A stretch of DNA of 64,000 nt from the NCBI GenBank assembly GCA_902609855.1, contig CACLTL010000004.1, forward strand, positions 23,858 through 87,857, given 5' to 3'. How positions within the stretch are numbered: the first letter of the stretch is position 1; each line of letters opens with the position of its first letter. This DNA comes from an uncultured Pelagibacteraceae bacterium (GTDB lineage: Bacteria > Pseudomonadota > Alphaproteobacteria > Pelagibacterales > Pelagibacteraceae). A program made the translations under genes and the position numbers. Shown in pieces: positions 18,080 through 27,475 of the stretch. The notes below the pieces were generated by a model. The model saw nothing but the letters and a program-made list of their open reading frames with translations. It searched no databases and was not told the origin of the DNA.

Positions 18080-18832
18080 TTATCTTCTTTGACCGAAAAG
18101 TCTTAAAAGCATTATAAATAGGTTTATAAAGTCTAGGTATAATGTAAGAGCACCCATGACAGCTTTTTTACCCATCATCTCTCCACTATCACTTACTAAA
18201 TACATATTCTTAATTTTTTGAGTGTCATAAGCTGTTAAACCTACGAAAACCAATACACCAATTATAGAAATTACAAAGTACATCATAGTTGATTTCATAA
18301 AAATGTTTACCAATGATGCAATTATAATTCCGAAAAGACCCATCATTAAAAAAGATCCTAACTTAGTTAAATCTCTTTTCGTAGTGTAACCGTAAATACT
18401 CATTGCACCAAATGTTCCAGCAGTTATGAAAAAAACTCTGGTTATACTTGCTCCGGTATATATTAAAAAAATTGATGAGAGCGATGCACCCATTAATGCT
18501 GCGAATATCCAAAATGTAGTTTGAGCTTTTGTTGCAGACATTTTTGCAATTCCAAAACTCATATAAAAAACTACCGCTAAAGGAGCTAACATGATCACCC
18601 ATTTAAGTCCCGAAGCGTAAATTGTATTTCCAAAGTTTGTTAAACCAATGATCTGTCCTTCGTTTGAAGTTACAACAGCCATTTTAAAAAATGCTAGAGC
18701 TATAAAACCTGTCAATAAAACACCAGAAGCCATGTAGTTATAGACTTTAAGCATGTAAGAACGTAAGCCCTGATCTATAATTGCTTCAGAAGCTGATGAT
18801 TTTACAGTTGATGTTTGTTTGTTAAATTCCAT
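18080..18832 (-). CDS. Bax inhibitor-1 (BI-1/YccA) family membrane protein
   Basis: This 250-residue protein has about seven membrane helices after a polar N-terminus. It carries the BI-1 segments LRSYMLKVYNYMASGVLLTG and FVGLTAYDTQKIKNMY (with the conserved Asp pair region) and a C-terminal LYLDFINLFIMLLRLFG helix. Bacterial members are pH-sensitive calcium-leak channels or FtsH interactors; which applies here is unknown. It is divergent from the aldo/keto reductase gene. Confidence 0.93.
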   Translation of the reverse strand: MEFNKQTSTVKSSASEAIIDQGLRSYMLKVYNYMASGVLLTGFIALAFFKMAVVTSNEGQIIGLTNFGNTIYASGLKWVIMLAPLAVVFYMSFGIAKMSATKAQTTFWIFAALMGASLSSIFLIYTGASITRVFFITAGTFGAMSIYGYTTKRDLTKLGSFLMMGLFGIIIASLVNIFMKSTMMYFVISIIGVLVFVGLTAYDTQKIKNMYLVSDSGEMMGKKAVMGALTLYLDFINLFIMLLRLFGQRR

Positions 18833-18910
18833 ACCTCATATATATGTTTTTTTAAAAACTTTTCAATAGTCAAAAATTGACCTAAAAATGTGCCATAAAT
18901 ATTAATTTTT

Positions 18911-19948
18911 ATGAAATTTAGAAAACTCGGAACTACTGATATTGATGTGAGTTTAATCTGCCTCGGCACAATGACATGGGGAACTCAGAATACTGAAAAA
19001 GATGCTTTTGAACAGATGGACTACGCTGTATCACAGGGAATAAATTTTTTTGATACTGCAGAAATTTACTCTGTTCCTCCAACTTCCGAGTCTTACGGCA
19101 AAACAGAGGTAATGATTGGTAATTGGTTCGAAAAAAGAAAAAATAGAGATAAAATTATTTTAGCTTCCAAAGTTGCGGGGCCGGGATGTGATTGGATAAG
19201 AGGTGGAGGTAATAATTTTGATGAAAAGAAAATAGGTGAAGCTATTAATGGTAGCTTAAAAAGATTAAAAACAGATTACATTGACTTATACCAATTACAT
19301 TGGCCTGAACGTTCAACAAATTTTTTTGGAAGAAGAGACTATTTGTTTAACAATAAAGAAGGAAATTGGAATAGTTTTGAAAGTATACTTGAGGCATTAG
19401 GAAAATTCATTAAAAGTGGAAAAATCAGGCATATCGGTATGTCTAATGAAACACCTTATGGATTATCTAGATATCTTGAAATCTCAAAAAATAAAGGTGC
19501 TCCAAGAATGATGTCAGTGCAAAATCCATATAACTTAGTTAATAGAACTTACGAGATAGGTATGTCAGAAATTTCTATAAGGGAGAAATGTGGTTTACTC
19601 GTTTATTATCCTCTTGCAGCTGGAGGATTGTCTGGCAAATATAGGAATGGTCAAATGCCTAAAGATTCAAGAATGGCTCTTTTTAAAGGTTGGGAAAGAC
19701 ATTTAAATCCTTTAGCTATGAAGGCCTATGATAAATATTTTAACCTTGCTAAAGATTTTAATCTAACAATGGTTCAGCTAGCTCAATCCTTTGTTAATTC
19801 TAGACCATTTGTAACAAGTAATATTATTGGAGCAACAACTATGGATCAGCTAAGAGAGAATGTTGAGAGTATTAATATAGAATTTACAGATGAGATGATG
19901 GATAGAGTAAATGAAATCCATAACAACAGCCCCAATCCCTCGCCTTAA
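18911..19948 (+). CDS. Aldo/keto reductase (Tas-like)
   Basis: This 345-residue TIM-barrel NADP-dependent reductase has the catalytic Asp and Tyr in FFDTAEIYS, the Lys in ILASKVAG and the His in YQLHWPERS. The coenzyme region near the C-terminus includes VTSNIIGATTMDQLRENV. The insert after LHWPERS (NFFGRRDYLF) resembles the Tas subgroup. The substrate is unknown. It stands alone, with its own start after a 78-base divergent gap. Confidence 0.92.
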   Translation: MKFRKLGTTDIDVSLICLGTMTWGTQNTEKDAFEQMDYAVSQGINFFDTAEIYSVPPTSESYGKTEVMIGNWFEKRKNRDKIILASKVAGPGCDWIRGGGNNFDEKKIGEAINGSLKRLKTDYIDLYQLHWPERSTNFFGRRDYLFNNKEGNWNSFESILEALGKFIKSGKIRHIGMSNETPYGLSRYLEISKNKGAPRMMSVQNPYNLVNRTYEIGMSEISIREKCGLLVYYPLAAGGLSGKYRNGQMPKDSRMALFKGWERHLNPLAMKAYDKYFNLAKDFNLTMVQLAQSFVNSRPFVTSNIIGATTMDQLRENVESINIEFTDEMMDRVNEIHNNSPNPSP

Positions 19949-19989
19949 TCGAACATTGAAATCAGATTAATTTAGTATAAAAGCAAATT

Positions 19990-20490
19990 ATGATGGTCAA
20001 AAAATTTTTTATTATATTTATCCTTGTAACTTTTTCTTTTAATGCTTTTGCTAATACACCAAGATCAACTGGTAAATATAAAAATTGGGAAAGTTTTGTT
20101 GCTGAAACTGAAAAAGGTAAAATTTGTTTTGCTCAAACCGTTCCAACTAAAAGAGCTCCAGGAGCAATTCAAAGGGAACAATCTAAGTTATTTGTAACTT
20201 TCAGACCCAGTGAGAATATTAAAGACGAAGTTAGCATTACAAGTGGTCACGATTATAAAAGCTCAACTGTTACTGCTAGCTCAGGAAAAAAAAGATATTC
20301 TTTTTTCTCACAAAAAAATTTCGCTTGGCTGTTAGATGATCAAGAAGAAAAAAATTTTATTAAATTAATGAAAAGAGCAACGAATCTTATTGTAAAAGCC
20401 AGAACAATAAAAGGTGCTGAAACTACAGATCATTATTCGATGATGGGATTCACAAAAGCATATAACACTGCAAAAAAAACCTGCGGCTAG
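19990..20490 (+). CDS. IalB-like (invasion-associated locus B family) periplasmic protein
   Basis: This 166-residue protein has an N-terminal signal peptide (VKKFFIIFILVTFSFNAFA). The mature domain fits the IalB family: YKNWESFVAETEKGKICFAQT, LFVTFRPSENIKDEVSI, KNFAWLLDDQEE, TTDHYSMMGFTKA and a final cysteine in KKTCG that likely pairs with the early Cys. The family is common in free-living alphaproteobacteria, so the name does not imply invasion. Two consecutive ATG codons (19990, 19993) could start it. Its stop directly abuts the argG ATG. Confidence 0.8.
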   Translation: MMVKKFFIIFILVTFSFNAFANTPRSTGKYKNWESFVAETEKGKICFAQTVPTKRAPGAIQREQSKLFVTFRPSENIKDEVSITSGHDYKSSTVTASSGKKRYSFFSQKNFAWLLDDQEEKNFIKLMKRATNLIVKARTIKGAETTDHYSMMGFTKAYNTAKKTCG

Positions 20491-21675
20491 ATGAAAAAAA
20501 TTGTATTAGCCTATTCTGGTGGATTAGATACTTCAATAATTTTAAAATGGTTGCAAGAAAATTACAAAGCAGAAGTAATTGCTTATACTTCAGACATTGG
20601 TCAAGAAATAAATAGGAAAAAAATTATTACTAACGCAAAGCGTCTTGGAGTTAAAAATATAATTATTGAAGATTTAAAGAATATCTTTGTAAAAGATTAT
20701 GTTTTTCCTATGATCAGAGCGCATGCTGTTTATGAAGGAGTTTATTTACTTGGCACTTCAATCGCTAGACCATTGATTGCTAAAAGACAAATAGCAATAG
20801 CAAAAAAATTTAAGGCGTACGCAGTATCTCATGGAGCTACAGGTAAAGGCAATGATCAAGTTAGATTTGAACTTGGTTATGCTTTTTTTGGTGGAAAAAA
20901 AATTAAAACTATCGCACCTTGGAGAGAGTGGAAATTACAATCTAGAGCTGACTTAATAAAGTATGCAAAAAAAAATAATATTCCTATTCCTAAAGACAAA
21001 AAGGGTGCTCCTCCTTTTTCAGTTGATGATAATATTTTTCATACTTCTACTGAGGGAAAGATTTTAGAAAATCCAAAAAATTCCGCACCAGAATTTATTT
21101 TTCAAAGAACTGTTTCACCAGAGAAAGCTCCAAATAAAAAAACAAAAGTAAAAATTACATTTAAAAATAGTGATCCAATTGCTGTAAATGGAAAAAGATT
21201 AAGGCCTGATAAACTTTTAAATAAATTGAATATTCTTGCTGGGAAAAATGGCGTTGGAAGAGTAGATCTCGTTGAAAATAGATTTATTGGTATTAAATCA
21301 AGAGGTGTTTATGAAACACCAGGTGGAAGTTTGTTATATATTGCACATAGAGCGATGGAGTCGGTGACTTTAGATAAAAAAACAGCACATGATAAAGAGA
21401 AAGTTATGCCTGAATATGCAGAATTAGTTTACAATGGATATTGGTTTTCAAAAAAAAGAATTAAACTTCAAAAGATAATTGATAAAAAAAGAAATCAAGT
21501 TACTGGTGAAATAGTTTTAAGCTTATATAAAGGGAATATTACGATTCTTTCAAGGAATACAAAAAACAAAGCCTATTCAATGAAAAAAGTTTCTTTTGAA
21601 GAAAATAAAACTTTTAATAAGAAAAAAGTTGAAAATTTTATTAAATTTCATTCTAAACAGTTAAATAAAGGTTAA
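20491..21675 (+). CDS. argG: Argininosuccinate synthase
   Basis: ArgG condenses citrulline and aspartate with ATP to make argininosuccinate in arginine synthesis. It is 394 residues, with the PP-loop LAYSGGLDTSIILKWL at the N-terminus, VSHGATGKGNDQVRFEL for aspartate/citrulline binding, and YETPGGSLLYIAHRAMES in the second domain. The length is normal. The start follows the IalB-like gene stop without a gap, so it shares that transcript. Confidence 0.97.
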   Translation: MKKIVLAYSGGLDTSIILKWLQENYKAEVIAYTSDIGQEINRKKIITNAKRLGVKNIIIEDLKNIFVKDYVFPMIRAHAVYEGVYLLGTSIARPLIAKRQIAIAKKFKAYAVSHGATGKGNDQVRFELGYAFFGGKKIKTIAPWREWKLQSRADLIKYAKKNNIPIPKDKKGAPPFSVDDNIFHTSTEGKILENPKNSAPEFIFQRTVSPEKAPNKKTKVKITFKNSDPIAVNGKRLRPDKLLNKLNILAGKNGVGRVDLVENRFIGIKSRGVYETPGGSLLYIAHRAMESVTLDKKTAHDKEKVMPEYAELVYNGYWFSKKRIKLQKIIDKKRNQVTGEIVLSLYKGNITILSRNTKNKAYSMKKVSFEENKTFNKKKVENFIKFHSKQLNKG

Positions 21676-21697
21676 ATTTTTGATACAAAGCTATTAA

Positions 21698-22084
21698 ATG
21701 AACAATTCGATTCGAAATATTCAGCTAGTTGCCGTTGTAGTTGTCCTAATCTCAACGATCATTGCTTTCTTTTTAGAGATGAAAGAAATGTATGAAAATA
21801 GAGATATTACTTTAGCAGACCTGCTTTTGATGTTCATCTACATAGAAGTAATCGGATTAGTCAGATCATATTGGGAAACAAGAGCAGTTAGAATTACTTA
21901 CCCTTTAGTAATCGCAATAACAGCTTTAGCACGATTTATTATATTGCAAGATAAAGAGAGTGACCCAACAAATTTGATTTATATATCAGTCGCAATATTG
22001 ATTGTAGCTTTAGCTACTGTAATAATTAGATTTAGAAATAGTAGATACCTAAAAATTGATAAATCAAAGTCTAACGAGCTTTAA
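21698..22084 (+). CDS. PsiE-like small membrane protein
   Basis: This 128-residue protein has four predicted membrane helices. The layout and the segments DITLADLLLMFIYIEVIGLVRSYWE and TALARFIIL fit the phosphate-starvation-inducible PsiE family, whose biochemical role is unknown. It follows argG by 22 bases. Its last 14 bases overlap the 3' end of convergent folD. Confidence 0.8.
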   Translation: MNNSIRNIQLVAVVVVLISTIIAFFLEMKEMYENRDITLADLLLMFIYIEVIGLVRSYWETRAVRITYPLVIAITALARFIILQDKESDPTNLIYISVAILIVALATVIIRFRNSRYLKIDKSKSNEL

Positions 22085-22910
22085 AACAATCCAGGGTATT
22101 TTTTAGCAAACAAGCAATAGTCATTGGTCCTACCCCGCCAGGAACTGGAGTTATAGCTTTGGATTTTTCTTTTACAGCATCAAAATCAACGTCCCCTACG
22201 ATTTTATCTCCCACTTTATTTATTCCTACATCAATAACTATTGAGTTTTTTTTTACCCAATCTTCTTTTATTAATTTAGCTACTCCAACCGCAGCAACAA
22301 GGATATCAGCCTTTAAACACTCTTGTTTTAAATCTTTCGTTTTTGAGTGAACAATTGTAACTGTACAATTTTCTTTTAAGAGTAATTGAGCCATAGGTTT
22401 ACCATTTAAATTTGATCTACCAATTATAACCGCATGTTTTCCTGATAAATTTTTTTCAACTTTTTTTATCAAATACAAGCATCCTAAAGGCGTACAAGGA
22501 ACTAAAGCATGATGTCCGGATGAAAGGTTGCCAACATTAATAGGATGAAATCCGTCTACATCTTTTTTAGGACTTACAGCATTTATAATTTTTTCTTTAT
22601 TTATTTGAGGTGGTAAAGGTAGTTGAACTAGTATGCCAGAAACATCAATATCATTATTAAGATCTTCAATCTTTTTTAGAACTTCTTCTTCTTTAACTTC
22701 TTTTGAGTACCTAACAACTTTTGAATTAATTCCGACCTCTTTTGCACTTTTTTCTTTGTTCTTAACGTAAATCTGGCTCGGCGCAAAATCACCAATTAAT
22801 ATGACAGTTAATCCAGGAACTTTATTATCTATAGATTTTAATGACTCAATTTCTTTTTTAATTTCTTGTCTTAAAATTTCAGCTTCTTTTTTTCCATCAA
22901 TAATCATCAT
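22071..22910 (-). CDS. folD: Methylenetetrahydrofolate dehydrogenase / methenyltetrahydrofolate cyclohydrolase
   Basis: FolD interconverts 5,10-methylene- and 10-formyl-tetrahydrofolate. It is 279 residues, with the catalytic Tyr and Lys in YVKNKEKSAKEVGI, PKKDVDGFHPINVG for folate binding, the NADP loop VIIGRSNLNGKPMAQLL, and the C-terminal signature PVPGGVGPMTIACLLKNT. It is co-transcribed with yggT (1-base contact). One-carbon units from glycine are central in SAR11, so the gene has clear metabolic relevance. Confidence 0.97.
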   Translation of the reverse strand: MMIIDGKKEAEILRQEIKKEIESLKSIDNKVPGLTVILIGDFAPSQIYVKNKEKSAKEVGINSKVVRYSKEVKEEEVLKKIEDLNNDIDVSGILVQLPLPPQINKEKIINAVSPKKDVDGFHPINVGNLSSGHHALVPCTPLGCLYLIKKVEKNLSGKHAVIIGRSNLNGKPMAQLLLKENCTVTIVHSKTKDLKQECLKADILVAAVGVAKLIKEDWVKKNSIVIDVGINKVGDKIVGDVDFDAVKEKSKAITPVPGGVGPMTIACLLKNTLDCFKAR

Positions 22911-23200
22911 TAAAATAAACTTGGGGCAAACATTTCAAAAATAAAATTTCTTAAAAACATTAGTGCTAAAATTAATATTACAGGGGAAATATCTATCGAA
23001 CCTAAGTTGGGCAGAAATCGTCTTATATAGTTTAAGGGTGGAGCAGTTAATCTGTAAGAAAAATCAAGAACTGCGTAAACAAACCTATTTCCTGTATTTA
23101 AGATATTAAAAGCAACTAACCAACTTATAACTGCGTTGATGATTAATATCCAAATGTAAAGAGTAATTACGTTATCAAACAGTATTAAAGCTGACTTCAT
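22910..23200 (-). CDS. YggT family membrane protein
   Basis: This 96-residue protein has two hydrophobic segments separated by NRFVYAVLDFSYRLTAPPLNYIRRFLP, the typical YggT linker, then LGSIDISPVILILALMFLR. The family occurs widely beside cell division or folate genes and has no settled function. It overlaps the MscS gene upstream by 4 bases and touches folD. Confidence 0.9.
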   Translation of the reverse strand: MKSALILFDNVITLYIWILIINAVISWLVAFNILNTGNRFVYAVLDFSYRLTAPPLNYIRRFLPNLGSIDISPVILILALMFLRNFIFEMFAPSLF

Positions 23201-24291
23201 GAGTTTTTCTCCACATAAACCGATGTGCTTGGGAACGCAAATGAAGCTTTATTTTTTTCTACGATGTTTTTAATCTCTAAAGCCAAAGTATCTTTTACAT
23301 TAAGCCACTCTTGGAATTGCCTTGTTTTTGTAAAACAAATTAATCTAATATCTATAGAACTTGCAGCAAATTGATCTATTTTAACTGATAACAAAGTGTC
23401 CTTAGATTTAACAAAATCATCATTTTTTTTAATATAATCCTCAATTTCTTTTTTAATATTTTTTAATTGTTCGCTAGTAGTTCGATATTCTAAACCAATC
23501 ATCCAATTAATTCTTCTATTTGTTGTTTGAGTGTTGTTAATCACTGCATTTTCAGCAAATTGAAAATTTGGAATCGTTGCTAGAGATTTATCAAATCTTC
23601 TTACTACAGTTGATCTAAAGCCGATACTCTCTACAGTTCCTTCAATTACTCCCTCTACGTAAATCCAATCACCAACTTGAAATCTTCTCTCAACTAAAAC
23701 TAATATGCCTGAGATTAAGTTTTTAAATAAATCTTGAGCTCCAAGTGCAACCGCTACACCAAATAAACCTAAACCAGCAATGATGGGGCCGATTTTTATT
23801 CCCCAAAGTTCTAGAACAGCTGCGGCTCCCAAAATGAAAATTAAAACTTTTATGGCTTTTATAATCCAATTGATTAAATCTTTTGAAAGTAGACCTCCGA
23901 CCGATTTGATAACCACTGATAAAGGTCCAATGACTTGATGAAATGTCCAAAATATTAAAATAGTTATTAGAGATCGATTAATAGTTTCTAAAAATTCAGC
24001 TGCTTGTGTTTCAACAGTTAAATAACTTGTAGAGACAAAAAATCCTAAAACTACTGGAAAGAACTTTGCTGGCCCTTCCATTGAAAAAACAAGAGAGTTA
24101 TCAAAATTATTTGTAGATTTTGACACGTAATTTTCTAATCTTTTGACTACAAACTTAGAAAAAACACCCCTTAAAAATAAAAAAAATAAAAAAATTAGCA
24201 ATGCAATTATTATCTCTGAAATATTAATTCCAGATATACCTTTGTTCCACACATCAAAAAATAAATTTTTAAAGTTTTGTAGCACTTCCAT
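23197..24291 (-). CDS. MscS family mechanosensitive ion channel
   Basis: This 364-residue protein has several N-terminal membrane helices, then the MscS pore and beta domain: IAGLGLFGVAVALGAQDLFKN is the Gly/Ala-rich pore helix, followed by VGDWIYVEGVIEGTVESIGFRST and TIPNFQFAENAVIN. These channels open under membrane tension to relieve osmotic downshock. It lies between hemD (4-base gap) and yggT in a minus-strand run. Confidence 0.94.
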   Translation of the reverse strand: MEVLQNFKNLFFDVWNKGISGINISEIIIALLIFLFFLFLRGVFSKFVVKRLENYVSKSTNNFDNSLVFSMEGPAKFFPVVLGFFVSTSYLTVETQAAEFLETINRSLITILIFWTFHQVIGPLSVVIKSVGGLLSKDLINWIIKAIKVLIFILGAAAVLELWGIKIGPIIAGLGLFGVAVALGAQDLFKNLISGILVLVERRFQVGDWIYVEGVIEGTVESIGFRSTVVRRFDKSLATIPNFQFAENAVINNTQTTNRRINWMIGLEYRTTSEQLKNIKKEIEDYIKKNDDFVKSKDTLLSVKIDQFAASSIDIRLICFTKTRQFQEWLNVKDTLALEIKNIVEKNKASFAFPSTSVYVEKNS

Positions 24292-24295
24292 ATGT

Positions 24296-24994
24296 TTAAA
24301 CTTTCAATTTTTCTAATTCTTCTCCTGGTTGGAAAACTTCTAATTTTTTCCATCCCAATTTTTTAAAAACACTTAAAACTTTTTCACTTATACATAATAC
24401 TCTAGAATCTGTCATCAACCCATTAAGAGAGTATTTTTTTACTATTTCAGTAAAGCTCTCTGCGCTTCTTTTAGAATAAATAAAAATTATGTCAGGAGGA
24501 TGATTATTAATTATTTTGTTATTTTCCTCATTAAGATCAGTAATTTTTTCAGAAGTGTAATTGATAATCTTATCAATCTGAAATCCATCATTTTTAAGTT
24601 CAACATCTAAATTGGAAGAAACGTTATCCCCACAAAAATAAGCAATAGATTTTTTTTTATCAATTTGATCTGAATTTAAAATAATATTTTTTAAAGCGTT
24701 TACAGTTCCACCTGCAGAAATTGTATTATTATATCCTTTTTGCCTTACAATTTTTTCTGTAATGGAGCCCACACAAAAACATATTTTACTATTATCTTGA
24801 TTGTTTAACTTTAAATTTCTAATAGCATTGGCGCTTGTAAAAATAAACGCATCATATTTTTTTGCGTCAACTGGGCTAGCATTGGAAGCTGATATTTTTA
24901 AAGTTGGGATGTGAATAATCTTATGTCCTAGGGAAAAAAACTTTCCCATTAAATCCTCAGAGTCTATTAAAGGTCTTGTAATTATAATATTCAT
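24296..24994 (-). CDS. hemD: Uroporphyrinogen-III synthase
   Basis: HemD closes and inverts the linear tetrapyrrole from HemC. The family is poorly conserved. Support comes from NIIITRPLIDSEDLMGKF at the N-terminus, FIFTSANAIRNLKL, the PDIIFIYSKRSAESFTEIV segment near residue 165 and, above all, direct linkage to hemC (4-base overlap). The length of 232 residues is normal. Confidence 0.9.
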   Translation of the reverse strand: MNIIITRPLIDSEDLMGKFFSLGHKIIHIPTLKISASNASPVDAKKYDAFIFTSANAIRNLKLNNQDNSKICFCVGSITEKIVRQKGYNNTISAGGTVNALKNIILNSDQIDKKKSIAYFCGDNVSSNLDVELKNDGFQIDKIINYTSEKITDLNEENNKIINNHPPDIIFIYSKRSAESFTEIVKKYSLNGLMTDSRVLCISEKVLSVFKKLGWKKLEVFQPGEELEKLKV

Positions 24995-25911
24995 TTTTTT
25001 TTAAATTCCGATCCTGCAAGTTTTAATAGTTTTTCCCCTACTGATTTCCCAATGTCTACTGCTTCACTAGCTTTACCCTGCATCTCATACTCAAAACTTT
25101 TCAATCCTGAATCTGAAAATAATTGAGCTACGAATTTAAGATTATTATTTTCTATTATTGCTAAACCACCTACAGCTGTTTCGCAATCGCCTTTAATTGC
25201 TTGTAGCATTGCACGTTCAGATTTTGCGCATACTTCAGTATCTATATCATTAATATTTCTCAAAAGATTTCTAATAACGTCGTCATTTGCATTACATTGG
25301 ACAGCTATAATTCCTTGCCCTACCGCTGGGAGAACGTCTTCGGTTTTAAAAGAAAGACCTATTTTATCATTTAAATGTAAGCTTTTAACTCCTGCTGCAG
25401 CTAAGATTATTCCATCTAATTTACCTTCTTGGAGTTTTTTAATTCTAGTATCAATATTTCCTCTCAAACTTATCACAGAAATATTTTTATTAATTTTTTT
25501 AAGCTGTAATTCTCTTCTTTTAGAACTTGAACCAATAACTATTTTACCTTTTAGATCTTCTAAGCTTTTAATCTTATCGCTTATAATCACATCTCTATAA
25601 TCATTTCTCTTTATATATGCGCCAATGATAAGGTTGCTATCTTCCACAGACTCCATATCTTTTAAGGAGTGAACAGCAATATCAATTTCTTTCTTCAAAA
25701 GTTTCTCTTCAATTTCTTTACAAAATAAATTTTTGCCGCCTATTTCAGATAATTTTACATTTTGATTAATATCACCAGAAGTTTTGATAGCTTTAAAATC
25801 TATATTTTCTTCTTTCAAGTCAGTATTTTTTTGAATTAAAAGCTCTTTCACTTTTTCAACATAAGCAATTGAAAGCTTGCTTCCTCTGGCACCGATTGTA
25901 ATTTTAGTCAT
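24991..25911 (-). CDS. hemC: Hydroxymethylbilane synthase (porphobilinogen deaminase)
   Basis: HemC polymerises four porphobilinogens. It is 306 residues, with GARGSKLSIAYVEKV at the N-terminus, the catalytic Asp in VHSLKDME, GSSSKRRELQLKK and SLRGNIDTRIKKL for substrate binding, and the dipyrromethane-cofactor Cys in KGDCETAVGG. It is divergent from tsaD, a gene order common in alphaproteobacteria. Confidence 0.97.
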   Translation of the reverse strand: MTKITIGARGSKLSIAYVEKVKELLIQKNTDLKEENIDFKAIKTSGDINQNVKLSEIGGKNLFCKEIEEKLLKKEIDIAVHSLKDMESVEDSNLIIGAYIKRNDYRDVIISDKIKSLEDLKGKIVIGSSSKRRELQLKKINKNISVISLRGNIDTRIKKLQEGKLDGIILAAAGVKSLHLNDKIGLSFKTEDVLPAVGQGIIAVQCNANDDVIRNLLRNINDIDTEVCAKSERAMLQAIKGDCETAVGGLAIIENNNLKFVAQLFSDSGLKSFEYEMQGKASEAVDIGKSVGEKLLKLAGSEFKKK

Positions 25912-25968
25912 AAATTGATTATATATTTGAAAGATCTAAATTATACTATTTAAATAATTGAAAATATA

Positions 25969-27045
25969 ATGGCAAAAAAAATAACATTTCTTGGGATAGA
26001 AACAAGTTGCGATGAAACAGCTGCTGCTGTCATTAGAGAAAATGACAAAGGAACTGCGGACATCCTATCCAATATAGTTTCAAGTCAAATCGAAGAACAT
26101 AAGAAATTTGGAGGTGTTGTACCTGAGTTGGCAGCTAGAGCTCATCTAGAAAATATTGAATACATTTTAGATAAAGCTTTAAAAAAAAGTAAAATTTCTA
26201 TTGATGAATTAGATGGTGTTGCGGCAACTGCTGGGCCTGGTTTAATTGTTTGTTTGACTGTTGGCTTAAATATTGGAAAATCAATCGCTGCATTTTCTAA
26301 TAAACCTTTTATTGGAGTGAATCATTTGGAAGGACATGCGCTTAGCCCTGGCTTAGAAAAAAAAATTGAGTTTCCTTATTTATTATTATTAATTTCAGGT
26401 GGTCATACACAATTTTTAATAGTTAAAGATGTAAATGAATATGAACAATTAGGAACAACAATCGACGATGCTTTAGGAGAAGCGTTTGATAAAACGGCAA
26501 AAATGTTAGACTTGGGTTACCCTGGCGGACCAAATGTTGAAAAATTTTCAAAATTAGGAGACAAAAATTTTTTTAAACTACCTGAGCCAATTATTAATAA
26601 AGCAGGTTGTAACCTATCCTTTGCTGGTCTTAAAACAGCAGTACTAAGGGAGTCAAAAAAGATTAACGGAGAAGATAAGTTGAAATATAATTTAGCAGCC
26701 TCTTTTCAAAATACTATTAATAAAATTCTTTATAAAAAAACTAAAGTTGCTGTTCGAATGTTTAAAGAGAAAACAAAAAAAGAAAATTTTCAATTAATAG
26801 TAGCTGGTGGTGTTGCAGCCAATGTCTCTATAAGAAAAAATTTATCAGTTTTATCTAACGAAATGAGTTTTGAAACTATTTACCCAGATTTAAAATTTTG
26901 TGGTGATAACGCTGCTATGATTGCTTGGGTAGGTATACAAAGATTTAAAAAAAATATGATTGATGATTTCACAGTATCTGCAAAATCAAGATGGCCTCTT
27001 GATGAAAACGCTCCTTACATGAAGGGACCTGGATTAAAATTATAA
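25969..27045 (+). CDS. tsaD: tRNA N6-adenosine threonylcarbamoyltransferase TsaD
   Basis: TsaD transfers threonylcarbamoyl to A37 of tRNAs that read ANN codons. It is 358 residues, with LGIETSCDETAAAVI at the N-terminus, the metal-binding NHLEGHALSPGL histidines, LLISGGHTQFL, TIDDALGEAFDK and the C-terminal CGDNAAMIAWVG. It is divergent from hemC. Its stop overlaps the start of the EVE-domain gene by 1 base. Confidence 0.97.
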   Translation: MAKKITFLGIETSCDETAAAVIRENDKGTADILSNIVSSQIEEHKKFGGVVPELAARAHLENIEYILDKALKKSKISIDELDGVAATAGPGLIVCLTVGLNIGKSIAAFSNKPFIGVNHLEGHALSPGLEKKIEFPYLLLLISGGHTQFLIVKDVNEYEQLGTTIDDALGEAFDKTAKMLDLGYPGGPNVEKFSKLGDKNFFKLPEPIINKAGCNLSFAGLKTAVLRESKKINGEDKLKYNLAASFQNTINKILYKKTKVAVRMFKEKTKKENFQLIVAGGVAANVSIRKNLSVLSNEMSFETIYPDLKFCGDNAAMIAWVGIQRFKKNMIDDFTVSAKSRWPLDENAPYMKGPGLKL

Positions 27046-27467
27046 TGAAATATTGGTTAATGAAATCTGAGCCTGATGTTTGGTCAATAGAACAACAAAT
27101 GAAAGCTGGAAAAAAAGGAGCAGCTTGGGATGGCGTTAGAAATTATCAAGCAGCTAATAATTTAAAAGCAATGAAGGTAGGTGATTTATGCTTTTTTTAC
27201 CACTCGAATATTGGGAAAGAAATTGTTGGCATAGTAAAGGTAATCAAAGAGGCATTTATTGACAAAACTGATAAAAAAAAAAGATTTGTAGCCGTCCAGG
27301 TTAGGTTTGAAGAGTATATAAAATACCCGATTTCACTTGAAAAGATTAAAAAAACAAAGACTATTTCTCATTTACCACTTATCAAACAGAGTAGATTATC
27401 AGTTATGCCGATTGATTTTAAAAGCTGGAAAATTATTTATAAGATGGGTAAAATAAAACCTGACTAG
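27045..27467 (+). CDS. EVE domain-containing protein
   Basis: This 140-residue protein consists of one EVE (PUA-like) domain: [40 protein letters not shown] and [19 protein letters not shown] are the family landmarks. EVE domains recognise modified bases in DNA or RNA. Eukaryotic Thy28 is the best known relative. The role here is unknown, but it lies directly after tsaD, as in many alphaproteobacteria. Confidence 0.92.
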   Translation: MKYWLMKSEPDVWSIEQQMKAGKKGAAWDGVRNYQAANNLKAMKVGDLCFFYHSNIGKEIVGIVKVIKEAFIDKTDKKKRFVAVQVRFEEYIKYPISLEKIKKTKTISHLPLIKQSRLSVMPIDFKSWKIIYKMGKIKPD

Positions 27468-27475
27468 GAGAAATT